Positions 20,301 through 28,213 of a stretch of DNA of 64,000 nucleotides are shown in pieces; positions within the stretch are counted from its first letter, which is position 1, and the number at the start of each line of letters is the position of its first letter. The position numbers were made by a program, and so were the translations under genes. The stretch covers positions 310,001 through 374,000 of the forward strand of contig NZ_BMRB01000003.1 of NCBI RefSeq assembly GCF_014648415.1, read 5' to 3'. This stretch comes from Actinokineospora fastidiosa (lineage in GTDB: Bacteria > Actinomycetota > Actinomycetes > Mycobacteriales > Pseudonocardiaceae). The notes below the pieces were generated by a model. That model searched no databases, had not been told where the DNA came from, and worked only from the letters and a program-made list of their open reading frames with translations.

Positions 20301-20403
20301 CGGTTTCGTCACCCAACCGGCTCGACGGAGAAACGGACGGGCCGCTTCCGGCGATCACACCCTTCGAGACGGCTACCCTCCAGCGACGGGGCAGTCGTCC
20401 CAC

Positions 20404-20479
20404 GCCCCTGTAGCTCAGCGGATAGAGCAGGAGCCTTCTAAGCTCTTGGCCGCAGGTTCGAGTCCTGCCGGGGGCACCA
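20404..20479 (+). tRNA. tRNA-Arg (anticodon TCT)
   Basis: This is a canonical cloverleaf: acceptor GCCCCTG/CGGGGGC, D arm with TAGCTCAGCGGATAGAGCA, anticodon stem GGAGC/GCTCT closing the loop CTTCTAA (anticodon TCT, reads AGA), T arm GCAGG-TTCGAGT-CCTGC, discriminator A and an encoded CCA. AGA is a very rare codon in GC-rich genomes, so this is a minor-codon tRNA. An accessory-looking region begins just after its 3' end, but no integrase or att duplication was found. Confidence 0.95.
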
Positions 20480-20702
20480 CACTCTCCGTGGCCCGCCTTC
20501 ACCTCGTCGCCGGGGCCGAGCTTCCCTTGGTCATTCAGCGTGTTCGTCGTTGGGTATGCGGACGCGGTCTTTAGGGCGGGCGGTGGGTGGTGGATGGGTG
20601 CCCGAAAGTCCGGATGAACGGGCGTCCGTTCGCGTGGGGGGGGCGTCGTAGCTTGGCTGGGGCCAGGTGTTCGACTCTCCGATCGCGGATGGGTGGGGAC
20701 CG

Positions 20703-21281
20703 ATGGACGACGTGGTGGCTGGGGCGGTCCGGGTGGTGGGGATCGCGGACGCGGATGGGGCTCGGCGGTGGTTCGAGGTCCTGTGCGCCGAGCCGGTGGG
20801 GGACGACTGGGACGCGTTTCGCAACGGGTTGCGGGAGCGGGCTGTCGGTGAGTCGGTTGACGAGTACGCGGTGGAGCGGTTCGTCGAGTACGTCACCTAT
20901 GCAGGCGATCCCGGGTGGGTCGTGGCGCGGGTTCAGGAGTACGGGGACTCGCTGACGGACCTCTACCTCGAACTGGCGCGGGCGTCCGAGCGCGAGTGGG
21001 CGGACTTCCTCGCCGAGTGCGGGCCGGTCTGGAGTGGGCGCGAGGAGGACTGGGCGCAGTTCCGGGACTGGTTCCTGCACGAGGCGGGCGCGCGTGGGGT
21101 GGCGGAGCGGGCCGAGGCGTTCGTGGCGGAGGCCGAGGGCTCGGCGGACAAGGCCGAGGTGTTCCGGCGGCACGGGGTCGACGTCGCTGCCGACCCGGAG
21201 ACCTTCCCTGAGGTGCGGCTCGGGGACAGCGGCGAGTGGGTGGAATACCTCGACCGGCAGCTCAGGGCCCACGGGTACTAG
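20703..21281 (+). CDS. Helical protein ending in the first half of a peptidoglycan-binding domain
   Basis: This is a protein of about 192 residues from ATG 20703 (MDDVVAGAVRVVG); an upstream in-frame GTG at 20667 is an alternative. The body is acidic and helix-rich and matches no family I know. The last 22 residues (VRLGDSGEWVEYLDRQLRA) are the first two helices of a PG_binding_1 domain, and the gene then stops at TAG. The next gene starts in the same frame 9 bases later and carries the rest of that domain. An AGGAGG Shine-Dalgarno overlaps the stop, so both products are likely translated. It has no signal peptide, so cell-wall contact would need another route. Confidence 0.7.
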   Translation: MDDVVAGAVRVVGIADADGARRWFEVLCAEPVGDDWDAFRNGLRERAVGESVDEYAVERFVEYVTYAGDPGWVVARVQEYGDSLTDLYLELARASEREWADFLAECGPVWSGREEDWAQFRDWFLHEAGARGVAERAEAFVAEAEGSADKAEVFRRHGVDVAADPETFPEVRLGDSGEWVEYLDRQLRAHGY

Positions 21282-21290
21282 GAGGACGCG

Positions 21291-21596
21291 ATGGCGGAGA
21301 TGTCACCGGAGCTGCAGGCCCGGCTCGCGGCCTTCCAGCTGGACAAGGGGCTGTCGGGGGACGGCGTGGCCGGGCCGAAGACGTGGGAGCTGCTGGCCAA
21401 GCCCGCGCCCCAGCAGGCTGAGGAGACGGTGGTGATCGACTTCGACGAGCACCCGGTGCTGCGCGACCTGCTCGTCCTCGACGGCACGGAGGACAGCGCG
21501 AAGGAGTTCCTCAAGCTCTACGGCATCGACGTGGACGGCTACCTCGCCGACCACGACGCGGTGATCGCCGCCTTGACGCCGCCGGAAACCGCCTGA
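21291..21596 (+). CDS. Small protein carrying the second half of a peptidoglycan-binding domain
   Basis: This 101-residue protein starts at ATG 21291 behind AGGAGGACGCG. Residues about 5-38 (ELQARLAAFQLDKGLSGDGVAGPKTWELL, here in shortened form AFQLDKGLSGDGVAGPKTW) are the C-terminal half of a PG_binding_1 repeat, with the usual FQ...GL..DG..G..TW pattern. The remaining 60 residues are acidic with an unknown fold. It is in the same frame as the preceding gene, separated only by TAG plus eight bases. It could work as the partner of the preceding protein or, on readthrough, as its C-terminus. No secretion signal is seen. Confidence 0.7.
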   Translation: MAEMSPELQARLAAFQLDKGLSGDGVAGPKTWELLAKPAPQQAEETVVIDFDEHPVLRDLLVLDGTEDSAKEFLKLYGIDVDGYLADHDAVIAALTPPETA

Positions 21597-21606
21597 CCAG
21601 GAGGCC

Positions 21607-22413
21607 ATGATGGGCAGCCCGTTGTCGAGTCCCGAAGGTTCGGCGATCGAGTCCCCGGGCCGCGGGGAAGAAGCGGCAGTCGGCGGAGCACCAGCGGTCG
21701 GAGGCGGCGGAGCCGTCCCGGCACCAGTCGACGGGGCAGCCGGAGCGGGAGGCGGCGGAGCACCGGCGGCGGGGGTCGGCGGAGCCGATGGAGGCCCGGC
21801 AGGCGGAGCTGGCGGAGACCCGGCAGGCGGAGCCGGTGGAGGGCCAGCGGGCGGAGTTGGCGGAGGCCCAGCGGGCGGAGCCGGCGGAGGGCCTGCAGGC
21901 GGGGTGGTGGGAGCTGCTGGCGGCGGGGGTGGCCTGGACGCCGGGGAGCGGGCTCAGTTGGAGTATGACGTGCTGAAGGCCGTTCGGACGCAGAAGAAGG
22001 CGGCCGCGGTTGCGCTGGCGTCGGCGCTGGCGGCCGCGCTCCCGCTGGGTGGGGTGATCTACGCCTTCCGCGACGGGTTGCCGGAGACGCCGGTCGGGGC
22101 GGTTGCGGTGGGGCTGTTGGGGGTGGCGGCGCTGGCGCCCTGCACGGCGGCGTTCGTGGCGGGGGTTCTGGACTTCGAGCAGGCGTTGGTGCAGGAAGAG
22201 GCGGCGTGGGACAAGCTCGCCCTGGCCGCTGAGCGCGCCGGGGATGACGCGTGGACGCAGTACGCCAGGGCGTGTCAGGCGCGGACGGAGGTGATGCGGC
22301 GTCGGCTCGGGAAGCTGACCTGGCTGCTGCGGGTGCTGAACGACTTCCTCAAGGCCTGCCTCGCGTGCGCGCGGACGCCTGCGCGTCCGGCGGTGGGGCC
22401 GGACGCCGTCTAG
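21607..22413 (+). CDS. Gly-rich two-helix membrane protein
   Basis: This 268-residue protein has a Gly/Ala/Pro-rich N-terminal 100 residues, built partly from four PAGGAGGG-type octapeptides, and a structured C-terminal part from about residue 112 (RAQLEYDVLKAVRTQKKAA). Two transmembrane helices follow (about 135-158 and 165-190), then a cytoplasmic helical tail with several basic residues. It belongs to the same three-gene cassette as the split PGBD genes (gaps of about 10 bases). The N-terminal part also reads as a charged, coiled-coil-like sequence in another frame, so an ancestral pair of frameshifts is possible. Function is unknown. Confidence 0.6.
   Translation: MMGSPLSSPEGSAIESPGRGEEAAVGGAPAVGGGGAVPAPVDGAAGAGGGGAPAAGVGGADGGPAGGAGGDPAGGAGGGPAGGVGGGPAGGAGGGPAGGVVGAAGGGGGLDAGERAQLEYDVLKAVRTQKKAAAVALASALAAALPLGGVIYAFRDGLPETPVGAVAVGLLGVAALAPCTAAFVAGVLDFEQALVQEEAAWDKLALAAERAGDDAWTQYARACQARTEVMRRRLGKLTWLLRVLNDFLKACLACARTPARPAVGPDAV
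21799..21894 (+). repeat. Four 24-bp tandem repeats
   Basis: Four consecutive 24-bp units start at 21799, 21823, 21847 and 21871 with few differences. They encode PAGGAGGG-like octapeptides in the frame of the membrane-protein gene and QAELAE-like heptads in the next frame. The period is a multiple of three. Confidence 0.8.
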
Positions 22414-22659
22414 AAACGCGCGGACACGCCGTCACGCCAGCTTGGTGATCCGCTCCGCGGGCCCGGATGGGATACACTGGCGATCGGGTTGGCTGCGCGT
22501 ACGAACAGCGCGTTCTCAACCGAATCCCCCTCAACGGGAGCCACGGCGCCGATCACCCATCGGCATAGCCACTCATCGCGGTCTGTTCATGGTTTCGGCC
22601 GCTTTCGTGACAACCCCGGGAGCCGCGGGCACGCGGCGAGGCCGGGGAAGGACCAGCAC

Positions 22660-23088
22660 ATGACACAGACCGCGCAGGCAAGCGCACACGCACACGCTCT
22701 GGCCCAAGCACTCGCCGATTATGTCCGAGCGGTCGCCGACACGGTCGGCGTTCCCGCCGACGGGGTGAACTGGGAGGTCACGGACACGGTCACCGCGTAT
22801 GTGGCGCTGAACTGCCGGTCGGCCGGGCATCCCGGCCGGGACGTCATGCTGGCCTGGGAGGAGTCCCAGGGGTGGGTGGTCTCGGTCGAGACCGCGCCCG
22901 CCGAGGCCCCGATCGTGCTGTCCCGGATGGGCGGCGACTCGGTGCCCGCGCCGGAGGCCGTCGCCCGGTTCGTCGCCGAATCCCTGGGGAAGGCGGCAGG
23001 CGACGCTGAGGCCGGGCCAGGGGCCATCCCCGCAGCCCGGACGGACCGCGGCGACCTCGCCGCGCGCCTGCACCGCCGCACCCGCTGA
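22660..23088 (+). CDS. DUF6292-family protein
   Basis: This 142-residue soluble protein matches the DUF6292 pattern seen in Pseudonocardiaceae: an N-terminal helix (ALADYVRAVADTVGVPADGV), a WEVTDTVTAYVAL strand, and LAWEESQGWVV before a helical segment. ATG 22660 follows GGGGAAGGACC. No catalytic motif is evident. Members are often found with signalling or mobile-type loci in this family of organisms, but no role is established. The gene is 34 bases upstream of the 42-residue peptide gene, so the three (DUF6292, peptide, GNAT) may form one transcript. Confidence 0.75.
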   Translation: MTQTAQASAHAHALAQALADYVRAVADTVGVPADGVNWEVTDTVTAYVALNCRSAGHPGRDVMLAWEESQGWVVSVETAPAEAPIVLSRMGGDSVPAPEAVARFVAESLGKAAGDAEAGPGAIPAARTDRGDLAARLHRRTR

Positions 23089-23122
23089 CAGTCCATTGCG
23101 CATCAACGACGAAGAGGAATCC

Positions 23123-23251
23123 ATGACAGCCGAGAAGAACCCCGTGCCGCCCGTCGTGTTCAGCCACCTGGCGACGGAGAGCACCACGCAGCAGGCGGCC
23201 AAGCCCGAGGCCACCCCGGTCCCCTGCTTCAAGCACGCGGCCAGCCGTTGA
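23123..23251 (+). CDS. 42-residue peptide coupled to a GNAT gene
   Basis: ATG 23123, behind GAAGAGGAATCC, opens a 42-codon gene whose TGA stop overlaps the TTG start of the GNAT gene (TTGA), a translational-coupling arrangement. The product has a Pro-rich front (KNPVPPVVF), a Gln/Thr middle and a C-terminus PVPCFKHAASR with a single cysteine. It has no signal peptide. It resembles the size and layout of a modified-peptide precursor or a small regulatory peptide, but no lanthipeptide, thiopeptide or radical-SAM maturation gene lies nearby. Confidence 0.55.
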   Translation: MTAEKNPVPPVVFSHLATESTTQQAAKPEATPVPCFKHAASR

Positions 23252-23781
23252 CCACCGGGTACCCGCCGGTCGTGTTCCGCGCCTGGCGCGCGGAGGACGC
23301 GGCCGCCGCGCTGGCCGTCTACGGCGTCGACCACAGCCCCGAACTGGAGCGCGTGGCCGACATCGCGGGCATGCGCGCGCTGCTGCGGCAGTGGGAGTCC
23401 GAGGAGCGGCCGCCGCCCACCGGCCGCTGGGCGATCCAGCGCGACGGCCGCGTCGTCGGCGGCGCCGTCGTGCTGCCCCTGCCGCCGGGCAACGAGGACC
23501 TGGAGATCGGCTGGCACCCGCACCCGGACGTCCGCGGCGACGACGAGCTCGCTGGCGAGGTGACCTTCGCCCTCGCGACGTGGGCGTTCCGCCACGACAT
23601 CGACGAGGTGTTCACCGTGGTCCGTCCCGAGGACGGCCGGGAAGCCCCGGCCATCCGCGGCAACGGCATGTCCTGGGTCGGCGAGACGCGCAAGTACTTC
23701 GACCGGGACCTTCGCGTGTTCCGGCTGCGCGCCGCCGACCTCGACCGCCTCGCCCCCGAGGGGCAGCGGCCCCCGGCCTAG
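23248..23781 (+). CDS. GNAT N-acetyltransferase
   Basis: This 177-residue GNAT-fold acetyltransferase of the RimJ/RimL type transfers acetyl from acetyl-CoA to an amine. The acetyl-CoA-binding region lies around the central strand and helix (DGRVVGGAVVLPLPPGNEDL, EIGWHPHPDVRGDDELAGEV) and the family's C-terminal GNGMSWVGETRKYF is present. The most likely start is the TTG at 23248, overlapping the stop of the 42-residue peptide gene. Coupling suggests that the peptide may be substrate, regulator or simply a leader; the sequence does not decide. Confidence 0.82.
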   Translation: MTTGYPPVVFRAWRAEDAAAALAVYGVDHSPELERVADIAGMRALLRQWESEERPPPTGRWAIQRDGRVVGGAVVLPLPPGNEDLEIGWHPHPDVRGDDELAGEVTFALATWAFRHDIDEVFTVVRPEDGREAPAIRGNGMSWVGETRKYFDRDLRVFRLRAADLDRLAPEGQRPPA

Positions 23782-23788
23782 CCGGGGC

Positions 23789-23992
23789 TCAGAGGACGCG
23801 CACGCCCATGGCCTGCGGCCCCTTGCGGCCCGTGCCGACCTCGAACTCCACCGCCTGGTCGTCCGGGAGGCCCTGGAAGTCGTAGCCCTCGATCTGGGAG
23901 TGGTGCACGAACAGGTCCTCCCCGCCCTCGGCCGGGGAGATGAACCCGAAGCCCTTGCTGCCGCTGAACCACTTCACGGTTCCCTGAGTCAT
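23789..23992 (-). CDS. Cold-shock domain protein
   Basis: This 67-residue single cold-shock domain has RNP1 (KGFGFI) and RNP2 (LFVHHS) motifs and binds single-stranded RNA/DNA as a chaperone of the CspA family. The ATG at 23992 overlaps the stop of the preceding small gene by four bases (ATGA), so the two are coupled. The C-terminal end QAMGVRVL is slightly shorter than in major CspA proteins. It lies convergently 8 bases from the GNAT stop. Confidence 0.95.
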   Translation of the reverse strand: MTQGTVKWFSGSKGFGFISPAEGGEDLFVHHSQIEGYDFQGLPDDQAVEFEVGTGRKGPQAMGVRVL

Positions 23993-24204
23993 CGGCTGTG
24001 TCCTCCTGTGGTGCGGAATGGATCGATCAGGCCCAGCATGCGCAGCAGTTCGTCGCAGTCGCCCGCATCGAGGGAATGGCCCGCCACGGTCTTGGCGGCC
24101 TGGGCGCGAACGCCCGCCTCGGCCTGGCAGGCGGCTGCCCGCGCCTCGGCGAAGGCGAGCGGAGCGGTGCCCCGGGACAGGGCGGACCGCTTGACGCGGC
24201 TCAC
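23989..24204 (-). CDS. Small conserved protein upstream of the cold-shock gene
   Basis: This 71-residue hypothetical starts at GTG 24204 and overlaps the cold-shock gene by ATGA. The N-terminus is basic (SRVKRSALSRG), the middle is an Ala-rich helix, and the C-terminus HSLDAGDCDELLRMLGLIDP is acidic and conserved-looking. I do not recognise a named family. The coupling suggests a shared role in cold or stress response. Confidence 0.6.
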   Translation of the reverse strand: MSRVKRSALSRGTAPLAFAEARAAACQAEAGVRAQAAKTVAGHSLDAGDCDELLRMLGLIDPFRTTGGHSR

Positions 24205-24414
24205 GGGACTCTCCGCCGCGCAGCGGCGGTGGAAGGGGGCTGATCGTGGGAAAGCGGGCTATGGTCCGGCGACAAGCCGGTGCTCCCGTCCCCGGCCGGA
24301 GAACCACCTGGCCGGACTGGATTGGGACACCGCGCAGGCCGGGTGCCGAGAGCTGATGTCCCAACCCGGCCGACTGTACCCCAAGGGCGGGGCCCGCGGT
24401 CGGGCGCGACGCGA

Positions 24415-25287
24415 TCAGGCGGGCCGGGCGACGACGAAGCCGCCGAAGTCCCAGATGGGGACCGGCCGCTCGCCGAGGTGCCGGGCGCGGGCCTCGGGGA
24501 TGGTCAGGTCCTCGGCCACGCGCAGCCCGAGGCGGGCCAGGTACTCGGCGGTGCGGCCCTCGGGGATGCCGGAGCGCCACGGCTCGCCCCTGGTGGCGAC
24601 CCAGCGGGCGACGGTGAGCGCGTTCTCGTTGGTCGAGGTGCCGTCCAGCACTTCCTGCCAGCAGTAGTCGAACACGATGGCGCTGTCCCGGTTCTGCGTC
24701 GCCATCCAGCGAAGCGTGAGTTCGACGCCTTCCGGCGTCAGGTACGGCGCGACACCGGACCAGATGACCACCGTGCGGACCGTCGGCGAGAAACCCTTGT
24801 CCGCCAACGCCTCAGCGAGATCCTGGTGGTTGAGGTCGACGGTCACGAAGCGCACGTTGGCGGGGATCTCGGCGACCACGGCGCGCAGGCGTTCGCGCTT
24901 GCGCGCGGACGTGTCCGGGTGGTCGACCTCGTAGACCGTTGTCGCCGCAAGGGTTTCCGCCATGCGGTACGCGCGGGAGTCGAAACCCGCACCGAGGATG
25001 ACCACCTGCGTCGCGCCGTCGGCCACCTCGTCGCGCAGCACCTGGTCCATGTGCCGGGTGCGCACGACCTCGAACCACAGCGCGCCCGGCCACGCCCTGC
25101 GGAGGGCGCGGACCAGCAGCGAGCGGACGACGGGCACCTTGACCAGCGCGCCCGCCCGCGCCGACCACGGGATGAACCGGGCGGCCATGGTGTCCGGGCC
25201 GCGCAGCCCCCGATCGGGGACGAGGGCGCCAGCGGCGCGCAGCAGCGTCGCCGCCTCGGCGGTGGAGTCGGCAACGTGACCGGCCAT
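24415..25287 (-). CDS. SAM-dependent methyltransferase, LCMT/TIGR00027 type
   Basis: This 290-residue methyltransferase has the glycine-rich SAM-binding motif VILGAGFDSRAYRM near residue 95 and the acidic YEVDHPDT end of strand 2. This is the pattern of the leucine-carboxyl-methyltransferase-like family common in mycobacteria and Streptomyces, whose members O-methylate small molecules or mycolate-type substrates. It begins 9 bases after the AfsR-type regulator stop on the same strand, so it is probably cotranscribed with and controlled by that regulator. The substrate is unknown. Confidence 0.85.
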   Translation of the reverse strand: MAGHVADSTAEAATLLRAAGALVPDRGLRGPDTMAARFIPWSARAGALVKVPVVRSLLVRALRRAWPGALWFEVVRTRHMDQVLRDEVADGATQVVILGAGFDSRAYRMAETLAATTVYEVDHPDTSARKRERLRAVVAEIPANVRFVTVDLNHQDLAEALADKGFSPTVRTVVIWSGVAPYLTPEGVELTLRWMATQNRDSAIVFDYCWQEVLDGTSTNENALTVARWVATRGEPWRSGIPEGRTAEYLARLGLRVAEDLTIPEARARHLGERPVPIWDFGGFVVARPA

Positions 25288-25296
25288 GGTCCCCCC

Positions 25297-28065
25297 TCAG
25301 GCAGGCACTTCACCCGGTGCGCGGATGCCGAGATCAGTGTAGAGATCACGGGCGGCATCGGCGTGGCGGCGCTCCTCGTCGGCGTAGCGCAGCGCGCGGT
25401 ACACGCCCGCGAGGCCCTGGTGCGCGCGGGCCTGCTCGAAGCGGTCGCCGACGGTCTCGGCCAGCGCCAGCGCGCGGCGGTGGTAGCCGATGGCCTGGTC
25501 GTACCCGGTGGTCGGGAGTTCGCCGAGCCCGTTCAGCGCGCGGATCTCGACGTTGCGGTTGCCGGTCTGCTTGGCCGTGGTGAGTGCGCGGCGCTGGTAG
25601 TCGGCGGCCGTGGCGTGGTCGCCGATGCGGCGGTGGACGTCGCCGAGGCCGTTGAGCGCGAAGCCCTCCGCGCTGCGGTTCCCGGTCTCCTCCGCCAGGC
25701 TCAGCGCCTTGCCCAGCCAGGACAGCGCCTGCCCGTGCTCGCCGAGTCTATTGTGGACGTCGCCGAGACCGCGCAGCGCGTACGCCTCCAGGATCCGGTC
25801 GCCGCTGTCGAGGGCGACGGTCATCATCCTGGTGAACACCGCGTGCGCCTCGGCGTGCTGTTCGAGCCTGCAGTGCACGAGCCCCAGCGCGTGCAGCGCG
25901 CGTCCTTCCAGGGCCAGGTTGCCGGTCTCCCTGGCGACCGCCACGGCGGCGCGGCAGTGCGTGATGGCCTCCCGGTAGCGGCCCAGCCACCAGCCGACGT
26001 AGCCGAGGCTGGCCAGGGTCTCGGCCTCCAGCAGGCGGTCACCGGCAGCGCGGGCGGCGGTGAGGGCGTGGGCGTGCAGCGCCAGCGCGTCGTTCTGCTT
26101 GCCGGAGACGTGGAAGTAGCGCCACAGGGTGGACGAGAGGTGGCAGGCGTGCCGGTGCCAGCCGTCGGCGGCCGCGGCGTCGGCGACGGCCACCAGGTTC
26201 GCGTTCTCCGCGCGCAGCCAGCGCAGGGCGGCCTGGTACTCGGTCAGCGCCGGGCGCGGGGTGTCGTACGGGGGCAGGCTGGGCCGGTGCGGCTTCTCGG
26301 TGGGCGCCAGGGTGTCCATGGCCGCGGACGCGGTGTGCAGGTAGAAGTCGAACAGCCTGGTCAGGGCGCCGCGGCGGTCGTCGCCCGCGGCGGACTCCGC
26401 GGCGTAGGAGCGCAGCAGGTCGTGGAACCGGAACCGGCCGACCAGCGGCTCCTGCAGCAGGTGGGCGTCGACCAGCTCGTCCAGGACCGCCGTGGTCTCC
26501 TCGGGCCGGTGCCCGGCGAGCGCGGCGGCGGCGTAGAGGTCGATGTCGGGGCCGGGGATGAGGCCGAGCAGCCGGAACAGCCGCTGCGCGCGCTGGCTCA
26601 GGTGCCGGTAGGACAGGGCGAACGCGGCGGCGACGCCGGTCGGTAACTCGCCGAGCCGGGCGGCCAGGTGCGCCACGGTCCAGGAGGGGCGGTGCCGCAG
26701 GCGGGACGCGGCGATGCGGATCGCCAGCGGCAGGTACCCGCAGCGGCGCAGGACCTCGTCGACGGCGTCGGGCTCCGCGCCCACCCGCTCGTGGCCGACG
26801 ACGCCCGCGAACAGCGCGCGGGCGTCCTGGGGCGGGAGCACGTCGAGCGACACCAGGCACACGTTGTCGAGGCTGGTGAGCCGCTGCCTGCTGGTGACCA
26901 GGGCGAGGCTGGCCGAGCGCCCCGGTAGCAGCGAGCGGATCTGCTCGGCGTCGGCGGCGTTGTCCAGCACGATGACGGCCCGCAGCCGGGCCAGCTCCGC
27001 CCGCCACAGCGCGGCGCGGTCCTCCACGTCGTCGGGGACGCGCTCGCCGGGCACGCCGATGGCCCGCAGCAGCTTGTCCAGCGCCACCTGCGGCGGGAGC
27101 GGGTCGCGGCCCGGGGTGTGCGCGTGCAGGTCGATGAACAGCTGGGCGTCCGGGTAGCGGTCCATCAGGCGGTACGCGGTGTGCACGGCCAGTGCCGTCT
27201 TGCCGACGCCCGCCATGCCGTCGATCGCCGAGATCGCGACCGCGCCGCCGCCGCCCGCCGCGTCGAGCAGCCGCCGGAGCTCCGCCTCGCGGCCGGTGAA
27301 GTGCGTGGCGTCGGCGGGCAGGTCGCAGCGGGCGGGCACGGGCGCTGGCCGGTCGTCGGCCAGGATCCGGGCGTGCAGGCCGCGCAGCCGGGGGCCGGGA
27401 TCGATGCCCAGCTCCTCGGCCAGCGCCCTGCGGACGGTCTCGTAGACGGTCAGCGCCTCGGCGTGGGCGCCGTCGCGCAGGTGGGCGGTCATGAGCTGGG
27501 CGGCGAAGCGCTCCCGCAGCGGGTGCTCGGCCACCAGCGCGGTCAGCTCCCGGACCAGGCCGGGCGCGCCCAGCGCCAGCTCCAGCTCGACGCACTCCTC
27601 CATGGCGACCAGCCGCTGCTCGGTCAGCCCGGCGACCTGCGCGGCGAGCGCGGGCACGGCGACGTCGGCCAGCGCGGGCCCCCGCCACTGCGCCAGCGCC
27701 GCGCGGTACTCCCCCGCCGCGTCGGCGTCGCGGCCCTCGGCGGCGTGCGCGCGGGCGCGGGCCAGGTGCTCGGCGAACGCGCCGACGTCGGTCTCCACGG
27801 CCAGCCGGTACCCGGTCGGCGTGGGCGGGACCGCAGCGGTCGCGGCGAGCAGTCGGCGCAGGTCGGAGACGGTGTTGCGGATCTGCTTGGCGGCCGTCGC
27901 AGGCGGGTCGGCCTGCCACACCGCGTCGATGAGCCGGTCGAGCGAGACGGGCTGCCCGGCCGCCAGCGCGAGCGCGGCCAGCACCTTGCGCGAGCGCGCC
28001 GCGCTGACCGGAACCTCCCGCTCGCCCGCCACCACCTGCAGCGGTCCGAGGACGCGGACCCGCAC
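25297..28065 (-). CDS. AfsR/SARP-type regulator with NB-ARC and TPR
   Basis: This 922-residue regulator has an N-terminal winged-helix and bacterial transcriptional activator domain (about residues 1-250, RVRVLGPLQVVAGEREV), an NB-ARC ATPase with P-loop GMAGVGKT (about 281-288), and a C-terminal array of TPR repeats (about 620-910, several GLGDVH/GLGELP units). Family members such as AfsR activate antibiotic genes after a signal reaches the TPR/ATPase part. GTG 28065 follows GGGGAGG. The next gene downstream is a methyltransferase 9 bases away, the most likely direct target. No complete biosynthetic cluster is adjacent. Confidence 0.93.
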   Translation of the reverse strand: MRVRVLGPLQVVAGEREVPVSAARSRKVLAALALAAGQPVSLDRLIDAVWQADPPATAAKQIRNTVSDLRRLLAATAAVPPTPTGYRLAVETDVGAFAEHLARARAHAAEGRDADAAGEYRAALAQWRGPALADVAVPALAAQVAGLTEQRLVAMEECVELELALGAPGLVRELTALVAEHPLRERFAAQLMTAHLRDGAHAEALTVYETVRRALAEELGIDPGPRLRGLHARILADDRPAPVPARCDLPADATHFTGREAELRRLLDAAGGGGAVAISAIDGMAGVGKTALAVHTAYRLMDRYPDAQLFIDLHAHTPGRDPLPPQVALDKLLRAIGVPGERVPDDVEDRAALWRAELARLRAVIVLDNAADAEQIRSLLPGRSASLALVTSRQRLTSLDNVCLVSLDVLPPQDARALFAGVVGHERVGAEPDAVDEVLRRCGYLPLAIRIAASRLRHRPSWTVAHLAARLGELPTGVAAAFALSYRHLSQRAQRLFRLLGLIPGPDIDLYAAAALAGHRPEETTAVLDELVDAHLLQEPLVGRFRFHDLLRSYAAESAAGDDRRGALTRLFDFYLHTASAAMDTLAPTEKPHRPSLPPYDTPRPALTEYQAALRWLRAENANLVAVADAAAADGWHRHACHLSSTLWRYFHVSGKQNDALALHAHALTAARAAGDRLLEAETLASLGYVGWWLGRYREAITHCRAAVAVARETGNLALEGRALHALGLVHCRLEQHAEAHAVFTRMMTVALDSGDRILEAYALRGLGDVHNRLGEHGQALSWLGKALSLAEETGNRSAEGFALNGLGDVHRRIGDHATAADYQRRALTTAKQTGNRNVEIRALNGLGELPTTGYDQAIGYHRRALALAETVGDRFEQARAHQGLAGVYRALRYADEERRHADAARDLYTDLGIRAPGEVPA

Positions 28066-28213
28066 CTGGAGCCTCCCCCGCGTTCGACGCCGTGGAAACG
28101 ATCAGCGTACCGCCGGGACGGGGACCGGGCAGGGACGATCCGAGGACGGCCCCTGCCACGCTGGCACGCGCCCGTCCAGCGGGTTTTGGGGGTCTCGCTG
28201 GCCGGGCCCCCGC

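Noticed and set aside
23123..23251. Lanthipeptide or thiopeptide precursor
   Set aside because: No LanM/LanB/LanC or radical-SAM enzyme is nearby and the core has one Cys only; kept as a peptide of unknown role.
20404..24300. Integrative element inserted at the tRNA-Arg gene
   Set aside because: No integrase, relaxase, excisionase or duplicated tRNA end was found; the genes beyond look accessory but not mobile.
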